A DNA stretch of 64,000 nucleotides from Hymenobacter sp. HSC-4F20 (GCF_019599275.1 NZ_JAHZTD010000001.1:124001-188000), one strand, 5' to 3'. Positions 10,788 through 20,352 are shown, counted from the first letter of the stretch. The notes: generated by a model from the letters alone, not told the origin. Program-made: numbers and translations.

Positions 10788-11687
10788 TCAAACAGTGCGC
10801 ACGGCGGTAGGGGTAGTGCCTGCCCGCTTCCGGAAAAAGTTGTTGAAGTGGGCCGGCTCCTCGAAGCCCAGGCAGTAGCTGATTTCCGACACGTTCCAGG
10901 CCGTATGCCGGAGCAGGGCGTGGGCTTCCTGCAGCAGGCGCTCGGCAATCAGCTCGGTGGTGGTTTTGCCGGTTACTTCCTTCAGGGCTCGGTTCAGGTG
11001 GTTGACGTGCACGGCCAGGTGTCCGGCAAAAGCGTTGGCATTGCGCAGGCGCACCTGCTGCCCGGGCGTTTCAATGGGAAACTGGCGCTCCAGCAGCTCC
11101 GTGAACAAGGAGGCTATGCGCGTGGCGGCATTGGCTTCCCGGTAGAGGGTAGTGGCCGGCTGCAGCTTCAGGGCCGTGTGCACCAGCTCAAACACGTAGT
11201 TACGCAGCAAATCATACTTAAAGGCGTAATCAGAGCGTATTTCCGTGAACATCTTCTCAAACAGCTGCTTTACCGGTGCTAGCTGCTCATCGGTGAGGGA
11301 GTACAGGGGCTGCCCGCCGGGCCGGAACATAGGTAATTCAAGGCTGTTGGCTAGGTGGCGCTGCAGAAATGCTTCGGTGAAAATGCAGAAGTACCCGGTT
11401 TGCTGGTCGTCGAGCGGCTCCCAGTCGTAGGGCACCATGGGGTTGGCAAACAGCAGCGCGTTGCCCCGGATTTCGATGGTTTTGTCGGCGTAGTGGTAGT
11501 TGCTGCGGCCCGTTACCAGCGTAATTTTATAGAAATCCTTGCGGCTGTAGGGCAGGTGGCAGGCGCTGGGTCCCACGTAGTCATCCAGCCGGAACACGTT
11601 GAAGTGGCCGATGTCCTGCTGCAGGTTATCGGGCAGCCAGTGGATTTTCTGCTGGTAAAAGTCTTCGAGCGTCTGCAGCTTTGCCAT
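10788..11687 (-). CDS. AraC-family transcriptional regulator
   Basis: A 299-residue regulator: an N-terminal cupin-like sensing region (about 15-180, with YKITLVTGRSNYHYADKTIEIRGN) and a C-terminal double helix-turn-helix (about 205-299). The second helix-turn-helix has the AraC signature ISYCLGFEEPAHFNNFFRKRAGTTP. It lies 82 bases upstream of SDR copy 2 on the same strand and diverges from the small AraC gene at 11885. It may therefore control the SDR cluster, but this is inference from position. Confidence 0.88.
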   Translation of the reverse strand: MAKLQTLEDFYQQKIHWLPDNLQQDIGHFNVFRLDDYVGPSACHLPYSRKDFYKITLVTGRSNYHYADKTIEIRGNALLFANPMVPYDWEPLDDQQTGYFCIFTEAFLQRHLANSLELPMFRPGGQPLYSLTDEQLAPVKQLFEKMFTEIRSDYAFKYDLLRNYVFELVHTALKLQPATTLYREANAATRIASLFTELLERQFPIETPGQQVRLRNANAFAGHLAVHVNHLNRALKEVTGKTTTELIAERLLQEAHALLRHTAWNVSEISYCLGFEEPAHFNNFFRKRAGTTPTAVRTV

Positions 11688-11884
11688 GCTCCGAAGTTAC
11701 GTAATTCAAACGATGGGGATAATGCTATACTTTGCCTGTCCATAGGCACAGCCCGTAAAACGGCTGATTAAGCCCAGGCGTAAAGGAAATGCATGGCCTT
11801 TGCGTCTTCGGGAAGGGTAGGGGCTTTGTGGCTCCGGCCGCTTCGCCCGCGCTTTTCTACTTTTCCTCGACTTCTGTCTCTTCT

Positions 11885-12310
11885 ATGCCAACAACAACTT
11901 CTATTCCCAAGAAAATTCTGGCCCGCCAGCACGAAATAACCGCCGATTTCCTGCGGGCCATCGATCAGCACCTTGACGATATTGTGACGGGCCGCGCCAC
12001 GGAAATGCTGGAAGTCCGGGACCTGGCCGCTCAACTGCACATTCACCCCACCCACCTAAGCAATACCATAAAGCTGGCCACTGGGCACTCGCCGTGCTAC
12101 TATTTTGAGGCGCGCATCCTGGAGATTGCCCGCGAGCAGCTCCACGACCCGCGCCGGTCCGTGGCCGATATTGCCACTGGCCTCACCTATGACCCCTCTA
12201 ACTTTACCAAGTTCTTTAAGCGCTTCCAGGGATGCACGCCCAAGCAGTACCGCGAGCAGGTGTGGGCTGAGCAGCGGGCGGCCCTAGGTTCGGAAACTGT
12301 CACCATTTAA
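11885..12310 (+). CDS. Small AraC-type DNA-binding protein without a sensor domain
   Basis: A 141-residue protein that is essentially the AraC DNA-binding domain preceded by about 35 residues. The helix-turn-helix motifs are LAAQLHIHPTHLSNTIK and IATGLTYDPSNFTKFFKRFQG, followed by PKQYREQ. No ligand-binding domain is present, so it may act constitutively or respond through its short N-terminus. The ATG at 11885 (MPTTTSIPKKIL) is preferred to an in-frame ATG at 11789, whose upstream peptide is not conserved-looking. An SDR gene follows 72 bases downstream in the same direction, so the two may be co-transcribed. Confidence 0.85.
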   Translation: MPTTTSIPKKILARQHEITADFLRAIDQHLDDIVTGRATEMLEVRDLAAQLHIHPTHLSNTIKLATGHSPCYYFEARILEIAREQLHDPRRSVADIATGLTYDPSNFTKFFKRFQGCTPKQYREQVWAEQRAALGSETVTI

Positions 12311-12382
12311 ACTGAACTACTCACCATACTTCCGGGCCGGAGGGGGTGCACCTTTGCAGTGTTCACTTCAACCCCGAAACGT

Positions 12383-13144
12383 ATGAGCAGCAACAAAATA
12401 GCCCTGATTACCGGCGGCAGCCGCGGCCTCGGCCGAGACATGGCCCTGAGCCTGGCCCGCAAAGGCACCGACGTACTGTTTACCTACCACAGCAAAAAGG
12501 ACGAAGCCGATGCCGTGGTAGCCGAAATCCAGGGCCTGGGCCGGCAAGCCGCCGCGCTGCAACTGGATGTAGCCGACAGCAAAAGCTTCGGTGCCTTCTT
12601 TGAGCAGGTGCGCTCTACCCTGCACGATACCTTCCAGGCCGAGCAGTTCCACTTCCTCGTCAACAACGCCGGCGTGGCCCTCTACGCCCCCTTCGCGGAT
12701 ACCGCCGAGGAGCAGTTTGATGAGATGGTAGCGGTGCACTTAAAAGGACCTTTCTTTCTCACGCAGAAAGCCTTGCCGCTGCTGGCCGATGGCGGGCGCA
12801 TCATCAACATCTCCTCGGGGCTGGCGCGCTTCTCCCTGCCCGGCTCCTCGGCTTACGCCAGCATGAAGGGCGCCATTGAGGTGCTGACCCGCTACCAGGC
12901 CAAGGAGCTAGGAGCCCGCGGCATTGCGGCCAACGTGGTAGCGCCCGGCGCCATTGCCACCGATTTTGGCGGCGGCCGGGTGCGCGACGATGAGCACTTG
13001 CATCAGTTCATCGCCTCACAAACGGCCCTGGGCCGGGTAGGCCAGCCCGAGGACATTGGTGGGGTAGTAGCCTTCCTGTGCTCCGAAGAAGGGCGCTGGG
13101 TAAATGCCCAGCGCCTGGAAGCCTCGGGCGGCATGTTCTTCTAA
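12383..13144 (+). CDS. Short-chain dehydrogenase/reductase (SDR), third copy
   Basis: A 253-residue classical SDR: TGGSRGLG cofactor loop, FTYHSKK after strand 2, NNAG, ISSG and the YASMK catalytic pair, then a C-terminus ending in the VNAQRLEASGGMFF block typical of FabG-like enzymes. It is less similar to the two other SDRs here than they are to each other, so it belongs to a different subgroup. The start at 12383 fits the SDR fold; CACCTTTG near 12350 is close to a -7 element. A strong terminator follows. Confidence 0.9.
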   Translation: MSSNKIALITGGSRGLGRDMALSLARKGTDVLFTYHSKKDEADAVVAEIQGLGRQAAALQLDVADSKSFGAFFEQVRSTLHDTFQAEQFHFLVNNAGVALYAPFADTAEEQFDEMVAVHLKGPFFLTQKALPLLADGGRIINISSGLARFSLPGSSAYASMKGAIEVLTRYQAKELGARGIAANVVAPGAIATDFGGGRVRDDEHLHQFIASQTALGRVGQPEDIGGVVAFLCSEEGRWVNAQRLEASGGMFF

Positions 13145-13170
13145 GCAACTTTCCCGTAGAGCACACAAGC

Positions 13171-13206
13171 AAAACGCCTCCCGGACCTGAGTTCGGGAGG
13201 CGTTTT
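13171..13206. terminator. Bidirectional intrinsic terminator
   Basis: A 13-bp perfect stem (13171-13183 and 13194-13206) is flanked by A4 and T4, with a 10-base loop. It sits between the convergent SDR gene and the membrane-protein gene. Confidence 0.9.
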
Positions 13207-13224
13207 GTGGTTAGTTAAATCGGG

Positions 13225-13698
13225 CTAGAACTGCAGGCGGAACTCGGGGCGGTCCGGGTTCCAGATGCCCCACGGAATCATTACCAGTACAATCAGCAAG
13301 GCAATCAGAAACCAGGTGAAGGCCTTTTTGTGCTTCACGATGGGGTCGGCAGCTTTCTTGGAGAGCGTGCGGCCGATTTGGGCGGCTACTACGGCCAGAA
13401 CCATTCCTACCAGGTGCTCTACGGCGAAAAAGCGGCTGCCGGCGTCTTTCATAACCGCTCCTCCCTGGGTTTCAAACGCCTTTACTCCGTAAGGGCTCAG
13501 GGCAAAATACAGGATAAGGCCCAGCAGCAGCTGCAGGTGCATGGAGCCCACAAAGGCGGCTCCCATGCCATTGTCGGCGCCGGTCCAGGGGCGGCCTTGG
13601 CGGCCCGTGAAAGCGCGGAACACCGCAATCAGCCCAAAAATTAGCACCAGCCAGCGCGTCCAGGAGTGCAAGGCGAGAACTACAGAGTAGGTATTCAT
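13225..13698 (-). CDS. Four-helix membrane protein of unknown function
   Basis: A 157-residue protein with four hydrophobic segments at about 5-28, 48-68, 92-108 and 127-146. Conserved-looking histidines lie in LHSWTRW, SMHLQLLLG and VEHLVGM, in positions resembling a small cytochrome-b-like or haem-binding four-helix bundle. That is a resemblance, not proof. It looks like a family common in Bacteroidota and often listed as hypothetical. It converges on the SDR gene. Confidence 0.65.
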   Translation of the reverse strand: MNTYSVVLALHSWTRWLVLIFGLIAVFRAFTGRQGRPWTGADNGMGAAFVGSMHLQLLLGLILYFALSPYGVKAFETQGGAVMKDAGSRFFAVEHLVGMVLAVVAAQIGRTLSKKAADPIVKHKKAFTWFLIALLIVLVMIPWGIWNPDRPEFRLQF

Positions 13699-13792
13699 AC
13701 AAGAAAAAAAGGTGAGTTGGAAGCCGTAAAGGTCGGAGCCCGGCCGGGAATTGCAAGCCCGCCCTGCTGGTTCCGAAGGGTTCAGAAACCTC

Positions 13793-13820
13793 AGCGGGGT
13801 AGGGGCCCGGCTACCCCGCT
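13793..13820. terminator. Hairpin at the end of the 2H phosphoesterase gene
   Basis: A 10-bp perfect stem (13793-13802 and 13811-13820) with an 8-base loop overlaps the stop codon of the minus-strand gene at 13819. There is no T-run, so termination is possible but unproven. Confidence 0.45.
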
Positions 13821-14397
13821 ATGCCTCCGTCTCGAACAGTGTCGGCGCCGGCTCGTGCTTGTAGCCGTCGAAGGTGAAAATCTTTTCCGGTACAAACTGC
13901 TCGCCTTCCTGACGCAGAATGGCAATGTTGTTAATGCCGAGTTTCAGGTTGAAGGTGTGCTGATTAAGGTACTGCATGACGGGCCCCAGCAACTCGGGGG
14001 TAGTATCATGAAGGGCCAGCGAAATATGGGGAAGCCAGCAGTCGGGCCCGCTGAACTTGTCGGTGCGCAAACACAGCGGCGCCGTGGCGCGCAGAATGCG
14101 CTGGTGCAAATTATTGAGCACATCTGAGCGCAGCACCGGAATGTAAATAACCGGGTTGGGTCCCGGAAATACGCCCAGGCCGGTAGTGAAGGCGGCAAAC
14201 GGCTGAGTGTGGCGGGCCACGTCGCGGAGTACCTGTTTCAGGGCGGAGAGCTTGCGCACCCCAGCCAACTGGTAGGTAATGTGCGGATCGGGCGTGGCCT
14301 GCACGTCGTCGAGGCCAAACTCGGCCTCCAGACTCTTGATGAGCCGGTTAATCCGCTCCGCATTTTGCGGGTTCAGAAGAGAAGTGATGGCAAGCAT
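13819..14397 (-). CDS. 2'-5' RNA ligase / 2H phosphoesterase family protein
   Basis: A 192-residue member of the 2H superfamily, whose members act on cyclic phosphates or ligate RNA through a 2'-5' bond. Both histidine motifs are visible: PHITYQ (His39, Thr41) and PHISLA (His124, Ser126), with the usual spacing of about 85 residues. A second motif of H-x-S rather than H-x-T is found in part of the family. The natural substrate is unknown. The ATG at 14397 (MLAITSLL) is used instead of a frame extension to 14418. Confidence 0.85.
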   Translation of the reverse strand: MLAITSLLNPQNAERINRLIKSLEAEFGLDDVQATPDPHITYQLAGVRKLSALKQVLRDVARHTQPFAAFTTGLGVFPGPNPVIYIPVLRSDVLNNLHQRILRATAPLCLRTDKFSGPDCWLPHISLALHDTTPELLGPVMQYLNQHTFNLKLGINNIAILRQEGEQFVPEKIFTFDGYKHEPAPTLFETEA

Positions 14398-14648
14398 TGG
14401 TTCTTTAACTGAAAGCACTGCGGATTGGTTGGGCCGCGCTGCCGCACGGAAATGAATTACGACGTGCTACCGGCTGCCGGCTGGCGTAGGCCCGTGAGGA
14501 AGGGTAGCGGCAGCAAAATACAAGGCCCGCCACATACGACAAGCAAAAGCGCCTGAAATGCCGCATTTACGCACATTCTGCCAGAATAACTACGGTCCAG
14601 CTCGCGGCCCTGCCGAACCTTAGGCCAGGAGTTAGCCGTAAGCGAGCT

Positions 14649-16805
14649 GTGCCGGTTTCTGATACGTATTTGCCTGATGTTACAACACCCCCGGCGCCGC
14701 CCCGGCGGTGGGGGCGGGGGCTGTTACTGCTGCTGGTGCTGTTGGGCGGACTGCTGGGGGTAGGGCTTACGTTTTTCCTGGACCCTTGGCTGCGCCGAAC
14801 GTTGGAGCAACAGGTAGCTACCAGCAGCCACGGCCGCTACCACCTGCACATTACCGAGCTGCGCACCCATCTGTGGCGGCGCGGGCTTACCCTCCGTGGC
14901 CTGCAACTGAGCACCCTGCCCGCTACCTCCTCCGACACGGCCACGCTACCCCACCTGCGCCTAACCCTGGGGCGGGTGCAGGTAAATGGTATCGGGCTGC
15001 TAGCCTTGCTCCGCCGCCAGGAAGTGCCTGTCGATAGTATTACGCTGGATTCGCTGAGGGTGCACCTGGCAGCGCTGCCGCGCCCGGCTACTCCCCAGCC
15101 CCTACACAAGCAGCTCCCTCTGGAAGGGGTGCGGGTAGGGAGCATGGCCCTGCGGCACGCCCGCGCAACCTATGGCCCTGGCCCGCAGCCTAGCCTCCAG
15201 CTGGGCCAGACAGCGCTGGTATTGCAAGATGTCTGGATAAGTGCGGCTGGCGCGGCCGACTCTGCTCGTATCGGGTACGCGGCCGGGGTAGCAATGCAAA
15301 TCAGGGGAGCCGCCCTACAGGTGCCAGGACACACAGTGAAGGTAGTGGGCGCCGCGTTTTCATCGGGCAGCCGGCGGCTCCAACTTGATTCGGTGCTGCT
15401 CCGCCCGCAGCAACCCATCAGCAACGTCCGCAGCCAAGCTATGCGTGTGAGCCTGGCCGTGCCCCGATTAGAGCTGGCGGGGCTTGATGCAGCCCGGCTA
15501 AGCCGGGGCCGGTTTCGCGCCGATACCTTGCGGGTGAGCCGGCCCCGCCTGGCTCTTACGCTACCTAGTCAGCCACCACCCGCCCTGGCCGAAGTGCTGC
15601 GTCCTTACCTGGCCGAATGCCGCTTGCAGCATCTAGCCGTAGCAGAAGGGCAGTTGCGGGTAGCGGGTCTGGAGGTAGAGCCCGCTTTTTCGAACGTGAC
15701 CGTGGCGGCTACGCAGGTGCAGGTACTACCCCTTCGTGCAGCCCAAAACATATTCTACGCCCAGGCGTGGCGGCTGCAAACGGGCCGGGCTACCGCTACG
15801 CTCGATGCACCGTACTACCACCTTTCCTGGCAAAGCCTGCAAGCCGACAGCCAGACCGGAAAGGCCCAGTTTCGGCAGGTGCTCCTGGTGCCTACGCTCC
15901 GTGTTGAGGCCCTGGCGCGGGCTAAAGGCCACCAGGCGGCACACATCACGGCCCGGCTGCCGGAGGTGCGCCTAACGGGCCTCGATTTTCGGGCCGCTGC
16001 CAACCGGCAGGAACTGCAAGCCCACGATTTACTCATACTTCGCCCACAAGTAAGCACCCGCAGCGACGGTCGTTTTACTAGTAACCCCCGGGTTTCTACG
16101 GTTACTCCCGAAGCGCTGGGGCGCCTGCCGTTTCGCTTTCAGATAGCACGGGTGCGGTTGCAGGAAGGCACCGTGCACCTAAGTTACCGCTCCCCGCGCG
16201 AACCAGAGCCGGGGCTGATGACCATTGACCGCCTCCAGGTGAGGCTGCGCAACCTCACCAACCACCCGCGCCGTATGAGTGCGGCTACCCCCTTAACTGG
16301 CGAGGCTACTGGCTGGCTGCAAAACCAGTGCGGGGTACGGCTACAGCTGCGGGCTAACCTGCTGGATGCAACCGGGCGTCACACGCTCGTCGGGGCCTTT
16401 GGGCCGGCTTCCCTCTCTATTCTGAACCCCATGCTGGTGCCTACCCGAGGTATCGGCATCCGCAGCGGCGAGGTACATAGCATTCGGTTTCAGATGCAGC
16501 TCGACCAGGCCGGGGCGCGGGGTAGGATGTGGGGCCGCTACGCCAACCTGAAGCTGCAACTGCTCAACCAGCAGGAGCGGCCCGGCCTGTTTCACCGGCT
16601 GCAAACATCCGTCGTCAATGGCGTCTTCATCCGCGACCATAACCCCCGCAAACCCGGCCAGCCCCTGCAGCCCGGTAGCATGACTTCTACGCGGGAGCGG
16701 CGGTACTCCGTGTTTTCGCTGTGGCGGCAGGGCATTGTCAGTGGCCTGCTTAATAGCGCCGGGGTACCTGCTGCTCTGGCTAAAAAACTCAGCGAAGCCG
16801 AGTAG
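14649..16805 (+). CDS. Large membrane-anchored AsmA/DUF748-like protein
   Basis: A 718-residue protein with a single N-terminal transmembrane anchor (about 23-45, after PPRRWGRG) and a long beta-rich periplasmic part. The pattern of short amphipathic strands, such as YHLHITELRTHLWRRGLTL and VPVDSITLDSLRVHLAAL, resembles the AsmA/TamB/DUF748 group of repeating beta-groove proteins, which bridge inner and outer membrane and are thought to help lipid transfer. This is a fold-level guess. The start is GTG at 14649; the first in-frame ATG is hundreds of codons downstream and would delete the anchor. Confidence 0.6.
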   Translation: MPVSDTYLPDVTTPPAPPRRWGRGLLLLLVLLGGLLGVGLTFFLDPWLRRTLEQQVATSSHGRYHLHITELRTHLWRRGLTLRGLQLSTLPATSSDTATLPHLRLTLGRVQVNGIGLLALLRRQEVPVDSITLDSLRVHLAALPRPATPQPLHKQLPLEGVRVGSMALRHARATYGPGPQPSLQLGQTALVLQDVWISAAGAADSARIGYAAGVAMQIRGAALQVPGHTVKVVGAAFSSGSRRLQLDSVLLRPQQPISNVRSQAMRVSLAVPRLELAGLDAARLSRGRFRADTLRVSRPRLALTLPSQPPPALAEVLRPYLAECRLQHLAVAEGQLRVAGLEVEPAFSNVTVAATQVQVLPLRAAQNIFYAQAWRLQTGRATATLDAPYYHLSWQSLQADSQTGKAQFRQVLLVPTLRVEALARAKGHQAAHITARLPEVRLTGLDFRAAANRQELQAHDLLILRPQVSTRSDGRFTSNPRVSTVTPEALGRLPFRFQIARVRLQEGTVHLSYRSPREPEPGLMTIDRLQVRLRNLTNHPRRMSAATPLTGEATGWLQNQCGVRLQLRANLLDATGRHTLVGAFGPASLSILNPMLVPTRGIGIRSGEVHSIRFQMQLDQAGARGRMWGRYANLKLQLLNQQERPGLFHRLQTSVVNGVFIRDHNPRKPGQPLQPGSMTSTRERRYSVFSLWRQGIVSGLLNSAGVPAALAKKLSEAE

Positions 16806-16893
16806 CCGCACCCCTCCGCAACGCTACACAGAAATTTCTGCCAACAGGCTGCTGTGTGCACTGGGTAGCGAGCAGTACGTCAGCTCCAGTAAA

Positions 16894-17901
16894 TCAGAAG
16901 GTGACGCGCGTAATGCTAAACTGCGAAACAGGTGGACTCTGGTTGGCTTGCAGAGCATTCAGGTTAGAGTACAGCACGTAGCTGTCGGCCCCGGCGCGGC
17001 GGGCCAGGGTAGTAGGGTACTGTGGTGGGGTAGTAAACGTGCCCGATACGGTGGCCGAGCCCCAGGCGTCGGTGGAGGTGAGGCGATACACCTTGGCCTG
17101 GGCGTTGGTTACGACCTGCAAGGTGGTATTGTCCTGCAGCAGCAGGCCATCGGCGCCCACCAAGCTCTGGCTGGTTGCTACTTTGGTAAAAGCCGTCGGA
17201 TTGTTTACGGGCACCTTAAACAACGCCCCCTCATTAGACTTGGCTACCAGCAAGTAGCCTTCGGGGTGGTAGGCTATGCCATTAAGGCCGAAGGCCCCGG
17301 CGGGTGCCCCCAGTTGGGCATCCTCCAGAAAAACCGACGTCCGGCCCTGCGTGTCAACTTTATAGATAACCGGCGAAAAACTGTCCGTGACGTAGATATT
17401 ATTCTGCGCGTCCACGGCAATATCGTTGGCGAAATGGTTTTGTCCCGGCCTGAGGGCGCCTAAGTCAAGATAGGCCACGCGCTGCCCGCTGTTCAGGTTA
17501 AAGATGGCCAGCCCAGCCGTCTTACGTTGGGTGGGAAGGCTGGTGCGCGACGCATTATAACCGGGGTCTGAAACGGCCACTAACAGCTGGCGGCGGTTTT
17601 CATCGATGCGCAGGCCAATAGTAGACACCAGCGCCGGGTCGTCGGCAAACACGGTGTACGTGCCGTCATCTTTCACTTGGCCCACGGCGCCGCGGGTCTG
17701 GGAGCTCACAAGAAAACGTTGCCCGGTGCCATCATACTCCACCCCTTCGGGGTAAAGCCCGGCCTGCGTGAACGTTACCCGGGTGGGCGCGGCGGGGGAG
17801 GAGTCCGTAGCATCGTCGTTGGAGCAGGCCGTAGCTAGCACGGCTAGCAGCAGCGCCGGGGCTACCCGACGAGGTAGCAAAGCGAAGAAAGCAATACGCA
17901 T
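16894..17901 (-). CDS. Lipoprotein with SMP-30/gluconolactonase-like beta-propeller
   Basis: A 335-residue exported lipoprotein. The signal peptide ends in LATAC with the lipid-attachment cysteine at Cys26. The body has repeating blades such as PEGVEYDGTGQRFLVSS, NDIAVDAQNNIYVTDSF and LNGIAYHPEGYLLVAKS. This matches the six-bladed propeller of SMP-30/gluconolactonase and related proteins. Enzyme activity (lactone or ester hydrolysis) cannot be assumed, because many such propellers only bind ligands. It converges with the AsmA-like gene. Confidence 0.75.
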   Translation of the reverse strand: MRIAFFALLPRRVAPALLLAVLATACSNDDATDSSPAAPTRVTFTQAGLYPEGVEYDGTGQRFLVSSQTRGAVGQVKDDGTYTVFADDPALVSTIGLRIDENRRQLLVAVSDPGYNASRTSLPTQRKTAGLAIFNLNSGQRVAYLDLGALRPGQNHFANDIAVDAQNNIYVTDSFSPVIYKVDTQGRTSVFLEDAQLGAPAGAFGLNGIAYHPEGYLLVAKSNEGALFKVPVNNPTAFTKVATSQSLVGADGLLLQDNTTLQVVTNAQAKVYRLTSTDAWGSATVSGTFTTPPQYPTTLARRAGADSYVLYSNLNALQANQSPPVSQFSITRVTF

Positions 17902-18000
17902 GGCGCGGAGGAGAAGGAAGCGTGTAGCGAGGCATACGGTAGCGGTTGCCCCAAGGATGTGTAGAATTGTGGATCTAAAAATAAGCTGACAGACAGGTAG

Positions 18001-18402
18001 TTAGTGTGTGGATTTTTGCTGAATCAGCCATGCCTGGGCCGACTCTATATCATCGAATGATACAACCGTCGGGTGCGTCATCAGGCGAACCAGCTGTTCT
18101 GATGCCTGCCGGCCATCAAAGTCCGCGGCGTATACCCAGGCCAGGTAGCGAAGGCCGGCAGCGTACATATCCCGAAGCCAGGCTACGCCCCACTCCGTGA
18201 GTTGCAAGGAGGCGCGGGTGATATTGGTATTGTCGTTGAGGATTTTTGCCGTGGGCCACTGACTGAGTGCTTCCAAAATAATTGCGCACCCTGCTCGCGT
18301 AGATTCCTGGTTGTGGGGGCCGCGCCAATTCACGTACAGCCACTGATAGGTATAGTCATAACTAATGGCCAGGGCTGGTTGATCAATAATGATCTGCTGC
18401 AT
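18001..18402 (-). CDS. Small STAS-like cytoplasmic protein, 133 aa
   Basis: Function unknown. The alternating strands and helices (AISYDYTYQWLYVNWRG, then a helix with CAIILEALSQ, AKILNDNTNITRA, and LRYLAWVYAAD) resemble SpoIIAA/STAS-like domain proteins that are numerous in Hymenobacter-type genomes. No signal peptide or membrane segment is visible. TAAGTTTA just upstream on the minus strand is one base off a TAnnTTTG element. Confidence 0.55.
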   Translation of the reverse strand: MQQIIIDQPALAISYDYTYQWLYVNWRGPHNQESTRAGCAIILEALSQWPTAKILNDNTNITRASLQLTEWGVAWLRDMYAAGLRYLAWVYAADFDGRQASEQLVRLMTHPTVVSFDDIESAQAWLIQQKSTH

Positions 18403-18714
18403 ACTGTACTAAACTTAAAAAATCGCAAGGGAAGCTATGCCAGTCTGAAATACGACCTGCTCAGTGGCTCCAAAGGGCTAGTGATAGTCCGGTATTGGTA
18501 GAGAGTTCGTGTAGCAAAGCCAGGTACCTTGGCAGCCCTGCTTATCGTACCACAATCTATGTAGTAACATAATTCCATTGCAAGAAAACAGGAAACGCTC
18601 AGTGTATAAGCTGTAGCGTCTTTACTCGGCTGATTTTAATTTATGGCTGGGCTAGGGCAGCGTATACCACGCGTCGGATTCCCTTCTATCTTGAAGGCTT
18701 AAACCTGACCTTTC
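18403..18714. other. 312-bp divergent intergenic region
   Basis: This stretch separates the minus-strand STAS-like gene from the plus-strand amidase gene and must hold both promoters. I see no gene, hairpin or repeat in it. Confidence 0.5.
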
Positions 18715-20352
18715 ATGAACCGCCGAATCTTTCTGCGCAACGGCTCCCTGGCCGGCCTTGCCCTATCTACTTTCTCCCTCGGAGCCTGCTCTACTACCCC
18801 CACCAACAGCGCAAACCAAGCCGCAGATGCCTCTGCTGAGGGCGGCCCGGATACCAGCTTCGAGCTGCACGAAGCCACCGTAGCCGACTTGCAGGAAAAA
18901 ATGAAAAGCGGCCAGCTGACTTCGCGCCGCATCACGGAGCTGTACCTGCAGCGCATCGAGCAGATTGATAAGGCCGGCCCCCGTCTCAATTCGGTCATCG
19001 AAACCAACCCCGATGCGCTCAGCATTGCCGATGCCCTCGACAAAGAGCGCAAAGACGGCAAGCTGCGCGGCCCCCTGCACGGCATTCCGGTCCTGATTAA
19101 AGACAACATCGACACGGCGGATAAGCAGCAGACCACGGCCGGCTCTCTGGCCCTGGCCGGCCACAAAGCCGCTCAGGATGCCTTTATCGTGAAGAAGCTG
19201 CGCGAAGCCGGAGCCGTTGTGCTCGGCAAAACCAACCTGAGCGAGTGGGCCAACTTCCGCTCCACGCGCTCGACCAGTGGCTGGAGCAGCCGGGGCGGCC
19301 AAACCAAAAACCCGTACATCCTCGACCGCACACCCAGCGGCTCCAGTGCCGGCTCGGGCGCGGCGGCGGCAGCCAACCTCTGCGCCGTAGCTATTGGCAC
19401 CGAAACCGATGGTTCCATTGTGTCGCCTTCCTCGTGCAGCGGGCTGGTTGGGTTCAAGCCGACGGTGGGCTTGTGGAGCCGCACCGGCATCATTCCCATA
19501 TCTGCCACCCAGGACACAGCTGGGCCCATGACCCGCACCGTCCGCGACGCGGCTATTCTGCTCGGGGCCCTGGCTGGGGAAGATGCTGCCGACGCCGTGA
19601 CCAAGGAAAGCACCGGTAAAATTCAGGCCGACTACACCACCTTCCTGGATGCCAACGGCCTGAAAGGCAAACGGCTGGGCGTAGAGAAAGGCCACCTTTC
19701 GGGTGCCTCCGATGCCATTCCGCTGCTCAAGCAGGCCGTGGAACTGCTGAAAGCTCAAGGTGCTACAGTAGTGGAAGTAGAAGTAGAAAAGCAGACTGAC
19801 CCGCTCGGCGAGGCCGAGTACGACGTGCTCCTGTACGAGTTCAAGGATGGCGTAAATAAGTACCTGGCTACGGCCGGGGCAGGCGTGAAAACCCTCACCG
19901 ACGTGATTCGCTTCAACACCGAAAACAAGGCCAAGGCCATGCCCTTCTTCCAGCAGGAAATCCTGGAAGCTTCCGATAAGCTAGAGGGCCTCCAAAGCGC
20001 CAAGTACCAAGCAGCCTTGCGCAAGTCGCACCAAGGCGCCCGCACCGCCATCGACACGGTACTGCGTGAGCAAAAGCTCGACGGGCTGGTAGCCATTACC
20101 AACGCCCCGGCCCGCTGCATTGATTTGATTAACGGCGACTCGGGCGGCGGTCCGGGCTTCTCGTCGCCGGCCGCTATGGCGGGCTACCCCCACATTACCG
20201 TGCCTATGGGCCAGGTGCATGGGTTGCCGGTAGGCTTATCGTTTGTAGGTGGTGCCTACCAGGAAGGCCCCCTGCTAACCCTGGCGTATGCTTATGAGCA
20301 AGCCTCTAAGAAGCGCGCGGCCCCGGCGTTTAAAGCTCCGTTTGTGGGCTGA
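18715..20352 (+). CDS. Exported amidase-signature hydrolase with Tat-type lipoprotein signal
   Basis: A 545-residue amidase-signature enzyme that probably hydrolyses an amide or ester outside the cytoplasm. The N-terminus, NRRIFLRNG with a following hydrophobic stretch, is a twin-arginine export signal, and LGAC supplies a lipobox with Cys25. The catalytic triad is visible: Lys129 in GIPVLIKDN, the cis-serine in SGSSAGSG (about 210/211) and the nucleophile Ser234 in TDGSIVSPSS. Tat export implies folding before transport. GatB and GatC are absent here, so this is not the tRNA amidotransferase subunit. Substrate unknown. Confidence 0.88.
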   Translation: MNRRIFLRNGSLAGLALSTFSLGACSTTPTNSANQAADASAEGGPDTSFELHEATVADLQEKMKSGQLTSRRITELYLQRIEQIDKAGPRLNSVIETNPDALSIADALDKERKDGKLRGPLHGIPVLIKDNIDTADKQQTTAGSLALAGHKAAQDAFIVKKLREAGAVVLGKTNLSEWANFRSTRSTSGWSSRGGQTKNPYILDRTPSGSSAGSGAAAAANLCAVAIGTETDGSIVSPSSCSGLVGFKPTVGLWSRTGIIPISATQDTAGPMTRTVRDAAILLGALAGEDAADAVTKESTGKIQADYTTFLDANGLKGKRLGVEKGHLSGASDAIPLLKQAVELLKAQGATVVEVEVEKQTDPLGEAEYDVLLYEFKDGVNKYLATAGAGVKTLTDVIRFNTENKAKAMPFFQQEILEASDKLEGLQSAKYQAALRKSHQGARTAIDTVLREQKLDGLVAITNAPARCIDLINGDSGGGPGFSSPAAMAGYPHITVPMGQVHGLPVGLSFVGGAYQEGPLLTLAYAYEQASKKRAAPAFKAPFVG

